5,114 bases of DNA. Source: Pseudomonadota bacterium (GTDB lineage: Bacteria > Pseudomonadota > Alphaproteobacteria > Rhodobacterales > Rhodobacteraceae). The notes below the pieces were generated by a model. The model was not told the origin of the DNA. It saw nothing but the letters and a program-made list of their open reading frames with translations, and did no database searches. The stretch lies in contig JAQBUS010000123.1 of assembly GCA_027623875.1 (NCBI GenBank), positions 1 to 5,114 on the forward strand, in the 5' to 3' direction. Position numbers and translations under genes: made by a program. Below are positions 1 through 5,095 of this stretch, in pieces. The number at the start of each line of letters is the position of its first letter. Position 1 is the stretch's first letter.

Positions 1-57
1 GCATTAGATTTTGAGATCCAAGAAAGTGTTGTAGCAGGGCTATTACCATCAAATTAA
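1..57 (+). CDS. C-terminal end of an unidentified protein (partial)
   Basis: Frame 1 is open from the window edge to a TAA at 55-57 and reads ALDFEIQESVVAGLLPSN. The other two plus-strand frames meet stops within the first few codons (TAG at 5-7, TGA at 12-14), so this is the only plus-strand frame that can be a gene tail here. The residue mix is ordinary for a soluble protein. The fragment is too short to assign a family and I do not recognise it. The 157 bp between this stop and the next start, together with an inverted repeat there, suggest the gene is not tightly coupled to the downstream aminotransferase. It could also be a chance open stretch. Confidence 0.4.
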   Translation, partial: ALDFEIQESVVAGLLPSN

Positions 58-94
58 CGCTCTCAGCTGCATAAATAAATCTAACCTGATACCA

Positions 95-127
95 TGGTTT
101 CTTTAGAGCTTTATACTAAAGAAACTA
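95..127. repeat. Perfect 10-bp inverted repeat (hairpin or operator) upstream of the aminotransferase
   Basis: GTTTCTTTAG at 97-106 is the exact reverse complement of CTAAAGAAAC at 116-125, with a 9-base loop AGCTTTATA. A G-T and a T-A pair (96/126, 95/127) can extend it to 12 pairs. The stem is AT-rich and no run of T follows on either strand, so it is not a textbook intrinsic terminator. It lies 38 bp after the upstream stop and about 90 bp before the next start, a position that suits an mRNA 3'-end hairpin, a weak bidirectional terminator or a dyad operator. The repeat is directly visible; its role is unknown. Confidence 0.5.
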
Positions 128-214
128 AGTTTAAAATAATTTAAGAGGTATATAAAATATTAATTTGGTTAAGATCAATTCTTGGACTAGTTACATTTTG
201 AGTAGGAAAATAAA

Positions 215-1066
215 ATGAAACGTATTGTGTATGTTAACGGTAATTACCTTGGTGAGAGCGAAGCAAAAATCTCTGTTTTTGATCGAGGGTTCTTGTTTGC
301 CGACGCAATATATGAAGTTACCAGTGTTCTCGAAGGGAAATTGATTGACTTTGAAAGTCATATAAAGCGACTAGATAGATCGTTGGAAGAATTGGGACTT
401 TTTTGTCCCATTTCAACGGATGAGCTTTTGTTGGTTCACAGAGAGCTGATGCAACGGAATCAATTAACTGAGGGCTGTGTTTACATGCAAATTTCTCGAG
501 GAGTTGCGGACAGGGATTTTGCTTACTCTTTGGAAGTTGAGCCGACTTTGGTTCTTTTTACACAAGCGAAGTCACTAATCGACAGTACACAAGCTAAATC
601 TGGTATTAAAGTTATTTCTGTTGAAGATAAGCGCTGGGGTCGACGAGATATTAAGACGGTTCAACTCCTTTATCCGTCTATGTGTAAGATGATGGCTATT
701 AAAGCTGGAGCAGATGACGCTTGGTTAGTTCAAGATGGGACTGTTACCGAGGGCACTTCGAATAATGCATACATTGTGAAAAACAGAAAAATAATAACCC
801 GAAGTTTAGGCAATGAAATTCTTCACGGTATAACACGTGCGGCCATTTTGATGTATGCTAAGTCTGTTCAAATGGAAGTCGAAGAGCGCACCTTTACTAT
901 TGATGAAGTTATATCTGCTGATGAGGCCTTTATTACTTCCGCCACATCATTTGTGACACCGGTCGTTGAAATGGATGGGCAATCTTTAGGTGATGGAACA
1001 CCAGGGCCTGTAGCCGTTAGATTAAGAGAAATATATATCGAAGAAAGTCTAAGGCGCGCTATTTAA
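215..1066 (+). CDS. dat: D-amino-acid aminotransferase (fold-type IV PLP enzyme)
   Basis: The predicted reaction is reversible transfer of the amino group between a D-amino acid such as D-Ala and a 2-oxo acid such as 2-oxoglutarate, with PLP as cofactor, in the cytoplasm. At 283 residues it has the usual length for the family. The N-terminal signature RGFLFADAIYEV (24-35) places Tyr33 where D-amino-acid aminotransferases have their substrate-binding Tyr31. Lys147 in RWGRRDIK is the expected Schiff-base lysine, and Glu179 in TEGTSNN matches the glutamate that pairs with the pyridine nitrogen. GITR (205-208) and TSATS (241-245) fit the phosphate-binding region. RGVADRDFAY (95-104) keeps the carboxylate-binding arginine (Arg100), but Phe102 stands where the Bacillus enzyme has His100. 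The start is supported by AGGA at 204-207, 7 bases upstream. Its last 8 bp overlap the convergent DUF1244 gene. Related options are a branched-chain aminotransferase, 4-amino-4-deoxychorismate lyase or an R-amine transaminase; the RWxRRDIK motif favours the D-amino-acid group. Confidence 0.87.
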   Translation: MKRIVYVNGNYLGESEAKISVFDRGFLFADAIYEVTSVLEGKLIDFESHIKRLDRSLEELGLFCPISTDELLLVHRELMQRNQLTEGCVYMQISRGVADRDFAYSLEVEPTLVLFTQAKSLIDSTQAKSGIKVISVEDKRWGRRDIKTVQLLYPSMCKMMAIKAGADDAWLVQDGTVTEGTSNNAYIVKNRKIITRSLGNEILHGITRAAILMYAKSVQMEVEERTFTIDEVISADEAFITSATSFVTPVVEMDGQSLGDGTPGPVAVRLREIYIEESLRRAI

Positions 1067-1358
1067 TTTCCTTATGTACTCTTTTAAAAGTTGTTTGCTG
1101 TTCCGTTGTCGAATCGGTTTGATGTGTTTTTTTCCAGTCATCAAAGGGCATTCCGTAAAAAATCTCTCTTGCTTCTAATTTGCTAATCTCTACGCCTTGT
1201 TCTTTGGCGGCTTCTTCATACCACCTACTTAAACAATTACGACAAAAACCTGTAAGATTCATCATGTCGATATTTTGAACATCAGATCTGTTTATCAAAT
1301 GTACGCGCAAAGATCTAAAAGCGGCAGCTTCGATTTCAGTTTGTGTAGCCTTATCCAT
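1059..1358 (-). CDS. DUF1244 family protein, function unknown
   Basis: The 99-residue product carries the DUF1244 core: ATQTEIEAAAFRSLRVHL (4-21), RSDVQNIDMMNLTGFCRNC (24-42), LSRWYEEAA, and LEAREIFYGMPFDDWKKTHQ (61-80). From memory this is a small, mostly helical cytoplasmic family found widely in proteobacteria, with no established function. Cys39 and Cys42 form a CxxC pair (CRNC) in the most conserved part, suggesting metal binding or redox activity, but I see no further clear ligands. Residues 81-99 are polar and basic and extend beyond the conserved core; this tail is encoded next to and partly over the end of the convergent aminotransferase gene. The start is well supported: AAGGAG (1370-1365 on the minus strand) lies 6 bases before the ATG. 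The gene is divergent from pyruvate kinase. There is no signal peptide or membrane segment. Confidence 0.85.
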   Translation of the reverse strand: MDKATQTEIEAAAFRSLRVHLINRSDVQNIDMMNLTGFCRNCLSRWYEEAAKEQGVEISKLEAREIFYGMPFDDWKKTHQTDSTTEQQTTFKRVHKEIK

Positions 1359-1364
1359 ATGTTT

Positions 1365-1370
1365 CTCCTT
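1365..1370 (-). promoter_or_regulatory. Ribosome binding site of the DUF1244 gene
   Basis: AAGGAG on the minus strand, 6 bases before the ATG at 1358-1356, is a near-perfect match to the anti-Shine-Dalgarno sequence. It fixes the start of the short DUF1244 frame and argues that the gene is really translated. Confidence 0.75.
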
Positions 1371-1470
1371 AATATATAAGATTTATAACGATATTCGTAA
1401 TTGCAGAGTTGTTTTTTTATATTCCTACATTGTAATATCAAATATGCGTTTAGGAAGTTATGAAGTTGTA

Positions 1471-1487
1471 GTATAGACTTACTATAC
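1471..1487. repeat. Short palindrome in the DUF1244/pyk divergent spacer (possible operator)
   Basis: GTATAG (1471-1476) and CTATAC (1482-1487) are exact inverted repeats separated by five bases (ACTTA). The dyad lies 52-68 bp upstream of the pyk start, in the only intergenic space where promoters for both divergent genes can lie. TATAGA (1472-1477) and TATACA (1483-1488) inside it each match four of six bases of a -10 box, so it may overlap a promoter. In AT-rich DNA a 6-bp dyad can arise by chance, so a regulator site is only a suggestion. Confidence 0.3.
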
Positions 1488-1538
1488 AGGCAAAGGTCTG
1501 TAAAAATAAAAAAGTACATAATTAGGAGAAGATTTTAG

Positions 1539-2984
1539 ATGAGGCGCCATAGAAGTATAAAAATAGTTGCGACTTTAGGGCCAGCATCTTCTGACTATGA
1601 GACTATAAGAAAACTTTTTGAGGCTGGCGCGGATGTATTTAGATTAAATATGAGCCATGGATCACAAGATCAAATAAAATCTAGACACCAGATGATTAGG
1701 AAAGTTGAAAAAGAATTACAAAGGCCAATTGCCATTTTGGCGGATTTACAAGGGCCAAAGCTGAGAGTAGGCGCTTTTCAGAATTTGGAGGAGACACTCG
1801 AAATCGGAGCCAACTTTCGATTGGATCTCCTGCAGGATCTTGGAGATAAAGATAGGGTCCAATTCCCTCATAAAGAAATATTCCAAGTTCTAGATGTAGG
1901 ATCTACGATTTTAATTAATGATGGAAAGATCAGATTAGAGGTGTTGCGTTGTGGCTTGGATTTTGTGGAGTGTCTAATCTTGGTCGGAGGAGTGATTTCT
2001 AATAATAAAGGTGTGAATTTGCCTGATGTTGTTTTGCCTGTTAAGGCACTTTCTGAAAAAGATAAAAATGATCTCGAATTTATATGTAATCTTGGTGTTG
2101 ATTGGTTGGCACTAAGCTTCGTTCAGAGACCTGAAGATGTCCAAGAGGCTCGTGTCTTAGTGAAAAACCGTGCCGCTATTATGTCAAAAATTGAGAAGCC
2201 TGCAGCTGTAGAAAGATTTGATTCTATTCTAGAAGTATCGGATGGTATTATGATCGCAAGGGGCGATCTTGGGGTAGAAATGCCGGTCCATAAGATACCA
2301 CCTATTCAAAAGAAACTAATTAGGAAGTGTAGAGAGTTTGCTAAGCCAGTTATAGTTGCAACGCAAATGTTGGAATCTATGATAAAGAGTCCAATACCAA
2401 CGCGAGCAGAAGTATCAGACGTAGCTACTGCTATTTATGAAGGTGCTGACGCGATAATGCTTTCGGCAGAGTCGGCCGCGGGTGATTTCCCTGTAGAATC
2501 GGTTCAAACAATGAACGATATTGCCATTGAGGTGGAAAATGATTCCAACCACAGAAAAATTTTGGCGGCTCAACGGATCGGAAACAAACAGAGTGTTGCT
2601 GATGCAATCGTTTCTGCAGCTCGAGAGATAGCAGAAACCACCTCAGTTAAGGCGATATGTTGTTTTAGCCAGTCAGGTACTACTGCTTTATTAATTTCAA
2701 GAGAACGACCCCATGTTCCTATAATAGCTATGACTGCGTTAGTTTCTACGGCTCGCCGTCTTTGCTTAACTTGGGGAACCCACTCCGTTTTAACAGATGA
2801 GTTGGAAAGGTTTAAGATGGCGGTTATTAATGCCTCACGTGCAGCCATTAAGTACAAATTTGCTTCACAAAAAGATTACATTGTAGTAACAGCAGGAGTT
2901 CCATTTAACATACCTGGTTCAACTAACATATTGCGTGTTGCACCATGCGACGAGCGTTTGATTTTTTCAAGTGAACCTAATTAA
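1539..2984 (+). CDS. pyk: Pyruvate kinase
   Basis: Pyruvate kinase transfers the phosphoryl group of phosphoenolpyruvate to ADP, giving pyruvate and ATP in the last step of glycolysis; it acts in the cytoplasm, usually as a homotetramer. The 481 residues match the usual bacterial length. The first barrel segment carries KIVATLGPAS (8-17) and RLNMSHG (35-41; Arg35, Asn37 and Ser39 are expected substrate and cation ligands), then ADLQGPKLR (68-76). The B domain spans about 72-168. The family signature IMSKIEKPAAV (214-224) supplies catalytic Lys217 and metal ligand Glu219; RGDLGVE (241-247) supplies Asp243, and VATQMLESM (273-281) the catalytic threonine Thr275. The C-terminal domain (about 345-472) includes FSQSGTTA (376-383). 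All key residues are present, so the enzyme should be active. AGGAG at 1524-1528 lies a slightly long 10 bases before the ATG. The gene stands alone: divergent from DUF1244 and 171 bp before rpmI. Confidence 0.97.
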   Translation: MRRHRSIKIVATLGPASSDYETIRKLFEAGADVFRLNMSHGSQDQIKSRHQMIRKVEKELQRPIAILADLQGPKLRVGAFQNLEETLEIGANFRLDLLQDLGDKDRVQFPHKEIFQVLDVGSTILINDGKIRLEVLRCGLDFVECLILVGGVISNNKGVNLPDVVLPVKALSEKDKNDLEFICNLGVDWLALSFVQRPEDVQEARVLVKNRAAIMSKIEKPAAVERFDSILEVSDGIMIARGDLGVEMPVHKIPPIQKKLIRKCREFAKPVIVATQMLESMIKSPIPTRAEVSDVATAIYEGADAIMLSAESAAGDFPVESVQTMNDIAIEVENDSNHRKILAAQRIGNKQSVADAIVSAAREIAETTSVKAICCFSQSGTTALLISRERPHVPIIAMTALVSTARRLCLTWGTHSVLTDELERFKMAVINASRAAIKYKFASQKDYIVVTAGVPFNIPGSTNILRVAPCDERLIFSSEPN

Positions 2985-3049
2985 ATCACAGAATGTTTAA
3001 ATATTTTATTATTTTTTTGTAAATATTTGTAAATAATAGTTCCGGATAC

Positions 3050-3078
3050 TTGCAAAGGTTGATCTTCTTCCTTAGAAA
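3050..3078 (+). promoter_or_regulatory. Candidate sigma-70-type promoter for rpmI-rplT
   Basis: TTGCAA (3050-3055) and TAGAAA (3073-3078) are separated by 17 bases, and each matches four of the six consensus positions. Transcription would begin near 3085, leaving a leader of about 70 bases that contains the hairpin at 3092-3126. Its existence is plausible because the gene upstream is an unrelated metabolic enzyme, pyruvate kinase. The match is moderate and unproven; readthrough from pyk is the alternative, since the spacer has no GC-rich terminator. Confidence 0.35.
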
Positions 3079-3091
3079 GCACTTCTTACAG

Positions 3092-3126
3092 ACGCTTCCG
3101 GCCAAAATTGGCATGCCGAGTAGCGT
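3092..3126 (+). promoter_or_regulatory. GC-rich hairpin in the rpmI leader (candidate ribosomal-protein autoregulatory structure)
   Basis: ACGCT (3092-3096) pairs with AGCGT (3122-3126), and inside it CGGC (3099-3102) pairs with GCCG (3115-3118), separated from the outer stem by a small internal loop of 2 and 3 bases. The 12-base apical part can pair alternatively through GCCA/TGGC (3102-3105/3109-3112). The element is clearly more GC-rich than the spacer around it and ends 18 bases before the rpmI Shine-Dalgarno site. In Escherichia coli and Bacillus, L20 represses its own operon by binding leader RNA. An equivalent role here is inference from position only; I do not recognise a defined Rfam leader. 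Confidence 0.4.
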
Positions 3127-3155
3127 TTTAACCACTCATAACGTAGGAGATGGAA

Positions 3156-3356
3156 ATGCCTAAGATGAAAACTAAAGGTGGCGCTAAAAAGCGCTTCAGT
3201 ATGACGGCTTCAGGAAGAGTTAAAGCCGGCCAAGCTGGAAAACGTCATGGAATGATTAAGCGTAGTACCAAGTTCATCCGCAATGCGCGCGGTACGACTA
3301 TTCTCTGTCCAGCAGATGAAAAGATCGTAAAAAAATATATGCCATACGCGCGATAG
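3156..3356 (+). CDS. rpmI: 50S ribosomal protein L35 (bL35)
   Basis: This small basic protein of the large ribosomal subunit has 66 residues, the family's normal size. It begins with the conserved MPKMKTKGGAKKRF, continues with SGRVKAGQAGKRHGM (19-33), and ends in the characteristic YMPYAR. An in-frame ATG two codons earlier (3150) would add Met-Glu, but it overlaps the Shine-Dalgarno sequence AGGAG (3145-3149). That sequence is ideally placed 6 bases before the ATG at 3156, and family members start MPKMKT, so 3156 is chosen. The rplT gene follows after 12 bp, so the two are co-transcribed and probably translationally coupled. The infC gene for translation factor IF-3, which precedes rpmI in many bacteria, is not here; pyk occupies that place. 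Confidence 0.97.
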   Translation: MPKMKTKGGAKKRFSMTASGRVKAGQAGKRHGMIKRSTKFIRNARGTTILCPADEKIVKKYMPYAR

Positions 3357-3368
3357 AGGAGAACAAAT

Positions 3369-3731
3369 ATGTCAAGAGTAAAATCTGGTAAAGTAACGCA
3401 TGCTCGCCATAAAAAGATAATTGATGCTGCTAAAGGTTACTATGGGCGAAGAAAAAATGTTTTTAAAGTGGCTACCCAAGCTGTTGATAAAGCAAATCAG
3501 TACGCAACAAGAGATCGAAAAGTTAGAAAGAGAAATTTTCGAGCCTTGTGGATACAGCGGATTAATGCGGGTTGTAGGTCAATCGACGAGAATTTGACTT
3601 ATTCTAAATTTATTAATGGCTTATCTATAGCTGGAATTGATGTTGATCGTAAGGTTCTAGCAGATTTGGCGGTTCATGAGCCGGATGCATTTGCTGCAGT
3701 GGTTGAAAAAGCTAGAGCAGCATTAGTCTAG
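3369..3731 (+). CDS. rplT: 50S ribosomal protein L20 (bL20)
   Basis: L20 binds 23S rRNA directly, is needed early in large-subunit assembly, and in several bacteria represses translation of the rpmI-rplT operon. The 120-residue product is full length. The long basic N-terminal arm is present (MSRVKSGKVTHARHKKII, then AKGYYGRRKNVFK at 21-33), followed by the helical region QYATRDRKVRKRNFRALWI (44-62) and the globular C-terminal part with RINAGCR (64-70), YSKFINGL (78-85), AGIDVDRKVLADLA (88-101) and a final KARAAL. The ribosome binding site AGGAG (3357-3361) starts one base after the rpmI stop and lies 7 bases before the ATG, tying its translation to rpmI. A T-rich hairpin follows the gene. 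Confidence 0.98.
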   Translation: MSRVKSGKVTHARHKKIIDAAKGYYGRRKNVFKVATQAVDKANQYATRDRKVRKRNFRALWIQRINAGCRSIDENLTYSKFINGLSIAGIDVDRKVLADLAVHEPDAFAAVVEKARAALV

Positions 3732-3757
3732 GCTAAGTATATTTATGAAATTGAGCT

Positions 3758-3804
3758 GCCGTATGACGAAAGTTAGCGGTCCTATTTTGTGATTTTACTT
3801 TTTT
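3758..3804 (+). terminator. Hairpin plus T-rich tail after rplT: probable terminator or pheST attenuator
   Basis: GCCGTATGAC (3758-3767) can pair with GTTAGCGGT (3772-3780) around a GAAA tetraloop. The stem has nine pairs, including three G-T wobbles, and one bulged A at 3763. GAAA closed by C-G is a very stable GNRA loop. Downstream come TTTT (3785-3788), TTTT (3793-3796) and six T (3799-3804), though the first T run starts 4 bases after the stem, so this is not an optimal intrinsic terminator. It lies 26 bases after the rplT stop and about 120 bases before pheS, so it could end the rpmI-rplT message or attenuate readthrough into pheST. No phenylalanine-rich leader peptide precedes it. Confidence 0.5.
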
Positions 3805-3820
3805 ATGCTTGAGTATTTAT

Positions 3821-3850
3821 TTGACTAGCTTCGAAATGGAGCTGTAAATA
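3821..3850 (+). promoter_or_regulatory. Candidate promoter for pheST
   Basis: TTGACT (3821-3826) matches five of six -35 bases and includes the TTGAC core. At 17-18 bases spacing the -10 would be GTAAAT or TAAATA, only about half matching; a better TATTAT (3849-3854) is 22 bases away, which is too far. A 6-bp stem AGCTTC/GGAGCT (3827-3832/3838-3843) falls in the spacer. The site follows the hairpin after rplT, where an independent pheST promoter would be expected. The evidence is weak. Confidence 0.25.
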
Positions 3851-3902
3851 TTATTTTTCAAGGGTAATATAGCAGGGTTATACTTGTTTAATATAGGCTG
3901 GG

Positions 3903-4991
3903 ATGGACATGGATGGTTTAGTTGAACTGAAAGCTGTTGTTTTAAAGCGTATTCTTGAGGCGGTAAATCAGGAAGGCTTAGAGAATCTCCGTGTAGAATT
4001 TTTAGGAAAAAAGGGAGAAATTAGTTTAAAAATGCGAGAACTGGGTTCGATGAGCTCAGAAGATCGTATGATATTTGGCCCTTTGCTTAACTCAATCAAG
4101 GACGAAGTTAACTTAGCACTCTTAGCTAAACGTGCTGGGCTCGATGATCTGGCTCTTGACGAGCGCCTTCGAACTGAGTGGCTGGATGTAACCATTCCTG
4201 CGAGAATAAGAGCAACGGGTAGTATCCATCCTGTTTCCCAGGTTATTGATGAGGTCACTGAGATTTTTTCTGATATGGGATTTTCTGTCGCCGAAGGACC
4301 ACAGATAGAGAGTGATTGGTATAATTTTGATGCATTAAATATCCCAAGCCATCACCCGGCAAGAGGAGAGATGGATACGTTTTATATGGCCAATAGCAAA
4401 AGTGCTAACGGTGCGCCCAACGTATTGCGTACCCATACTAGTCCAGTACAAATTAGATCTATGCAGAGTTTAGGTGCACCTATTAGGATTATCTGTCCTG
4501 GTCGTGTTTATCGAGCTGATTATGATCAAACTCATACACCAATGTTTCATCAGGTTGAGGGTTTAGCTTTGGGCAAGGATGTTAGCATGGCAAACTTAAA
4601 ATGGGTTTTAGAGGAGTTTGTAAAAGCTTTTTTTGAAGTAAACGACGTTGAATTAAGGTTTCGAGCATCGCATTTTCCATTTACTGAACCGTCTGCTGAA
4701 GTTGATATCAGGTGTTCTTGGGCAAATGGGCAACTTCGGATAGGCGAGGGTGACGACTGGCTCGAAATATTAGGTTCTGGTATGGTACACCCAAAAGTTC
4801 TGGAAGCTAGTGGTATAAATCCAAATAAATGGCAGGGTTTTGCATTTGGTATGGGCATTGATAGAATAGCGATGCTTAAATATGGAATTCCGGATTTAAG
4901 AGCTTTTTTTGATTCTGATTTGAGGTGGTTAAGACATTATGGTTTTTCCTGCTTGGATCAACCTAGGCTTTCGGCGGGCTTGAGCAGATAA
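3903..4991 (+). CDS. pheS: Phenylalanyl-tRNA synthetase alpha subunit
   Basis: PheS is the catalytic subunit of the class II phenylalanyl-tRNA synthetase, an alpha2-beta2 enzyme that charges tRNA-Phe with phenylalanine in the cytoplasm. The 362 residues are normal for the bacterial subunit. An N-terminal coiled-coil region that would contact tRNA (about 1-90, with VEFLGKKGEIS at 31-41) precedes the catalytic domain from about 108 (GSIHPVSQVIDEV). MGFSVAEGPQIESDWYNFDA (125-144) and HHPARGEMDTF (150-160) are typical of PheS. Class II motif 2 is RVYRADYDQTHTPMFHQVEG (201-220) and motif 3 is GFAFGMGIDRIAML (312-325); Ala314 corresponds to the E. coli Ala294 that sets phenylalanine specificity. 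Residues 349-362 form a short nonconserved tail after the usual HYGF end. The ribosome binding site is weak: AGG at 3895-3897 precedes the ATG at 3903, and GGGA at 3900-3903 would suit the in-frame ATG at 3909 (360 residues), so the start is uncertain by two codons. pheT follows after an unusually long 104 bp. Confidence 0.97.
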   Translation: MDMDGLVELKAVVLKRILEAVNQEGLENLRVEFLGKKGEISLKMRELGSMSSEDRMIFGPLLNSIKDEVNLALLAKRAGLDDLALDERLRTEWLDVTIPARIRATGSIHPVSQVIDEVTEIFSDMGFSVAEGPQIESDWYNFDALNIPSHHPARGEMDTFYMANSKSANGAPNVLRTHTSPVQIRSMQSLGAPIRIICPGRVYRADYDQTHTPMFHQVEGLALGKDVSMANLKWVLEEFVKAFFEVNDVELRFRASHFPFTEPSAEVDIRCSWANGQLRIGEGDDWLEILGSGMVHPKVLEASGINPNKWQGFAFGMGIDRIAMLKYGIPDLRAFFDSDLRWLRHYGFSCLDQPRLSAGLSR

Positions 4992-5034
4992 TTTATCCAT
5001 GAGTGCAAAATTTATGTAAAAATAACTCAAGCTT
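4976..5034 (+). repeat. Inverted repeat spanning the pheS stop and the pheS-pheT spacer
   Basis: GCTTGAG (4978-4984), in the last codons of pheS, is exactly repeated in reverse as CTCAAGC (5026-5032). Two G-T wobbles at the base extend the stem to nine pairs (4976-4984/5026-5034). The intervening 41 bases include the pheS stop. A competing stem, TGAGT (5000-5004) with ACTCA (5025-5029), uses the same downstream arm, so the two folds exclude each other. No T run follows, so termination is unlikely; RNA stability or pheT translation control are possible roles. The repeat is visible, but function is speculative. Confidence 0.3.
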
Positions 5035-5082
5035 AATTAAAAAATTCACGTAATTTCTCGATCGATATTCTAATTGAAATTT

Positions 5083-5087
5083 AAAGG
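5083..5087 (+). promoter_or_regulatory. Ribosome binding site of pheT
   Basis: AAAGG lies 8 bases before the ATG at 5096. It is the only purine-rich Shine-Dalgarno-like element in the AT-rich end of the spacer and supports the pheT start. Confidence 0.55.
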
Positions 5088-5095
5088 TTTTTAAG

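Noticed and set aside
1295..1519. A 74-codon minus-strand open frame in the DUF1244/pyk spacer
   Set aside because: It overlaps the start of the well-supported DUF1244 gene in another frame, has low-complexity AT-driven composition, and resembles no family.
2570..2857. Minus-strand open frame inside pyk
   Set aside because: It is the antisense shadow of the conserved C-terminal domain of pyruvate kinase, with no ribosome binding site I could support.
2999..3038. AT-only stems AAATATTT (2999-3006/3021-3028) and TATTATTT/AAATAATA (3007-3014/3031-3038) with a run of seven T, as a pyk terminator
   Set aside because: The stems contain no G-C pair, exclude or knot each other, and the T run lies inside the structure instead of after it; such pairings are expected in AT-rich spacers.
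3150..3155. Upstream in-frame ATG as the rpmI start
   Set aside because: It abuts the AGGAG ribosome binding site, which is correctly spaced for the ATG at 3156, and L35 proteins begin MPKMKT.
3745..3792. Short frame MKLSCRMTKVSGPIL as a pheST leader peptide
   Set aside because: It has no phenylalanine codon and no clear ribosome binding site, so it cannot act as a Phe-sensing leader.
3968..4258. Minus-strand open frame inside pheS (another lies at 4550-4858)
   Set aside because: Both are antisense to conserved pheS coding sequence; their serine- and proline-rich translations are typical of noncoding frames.
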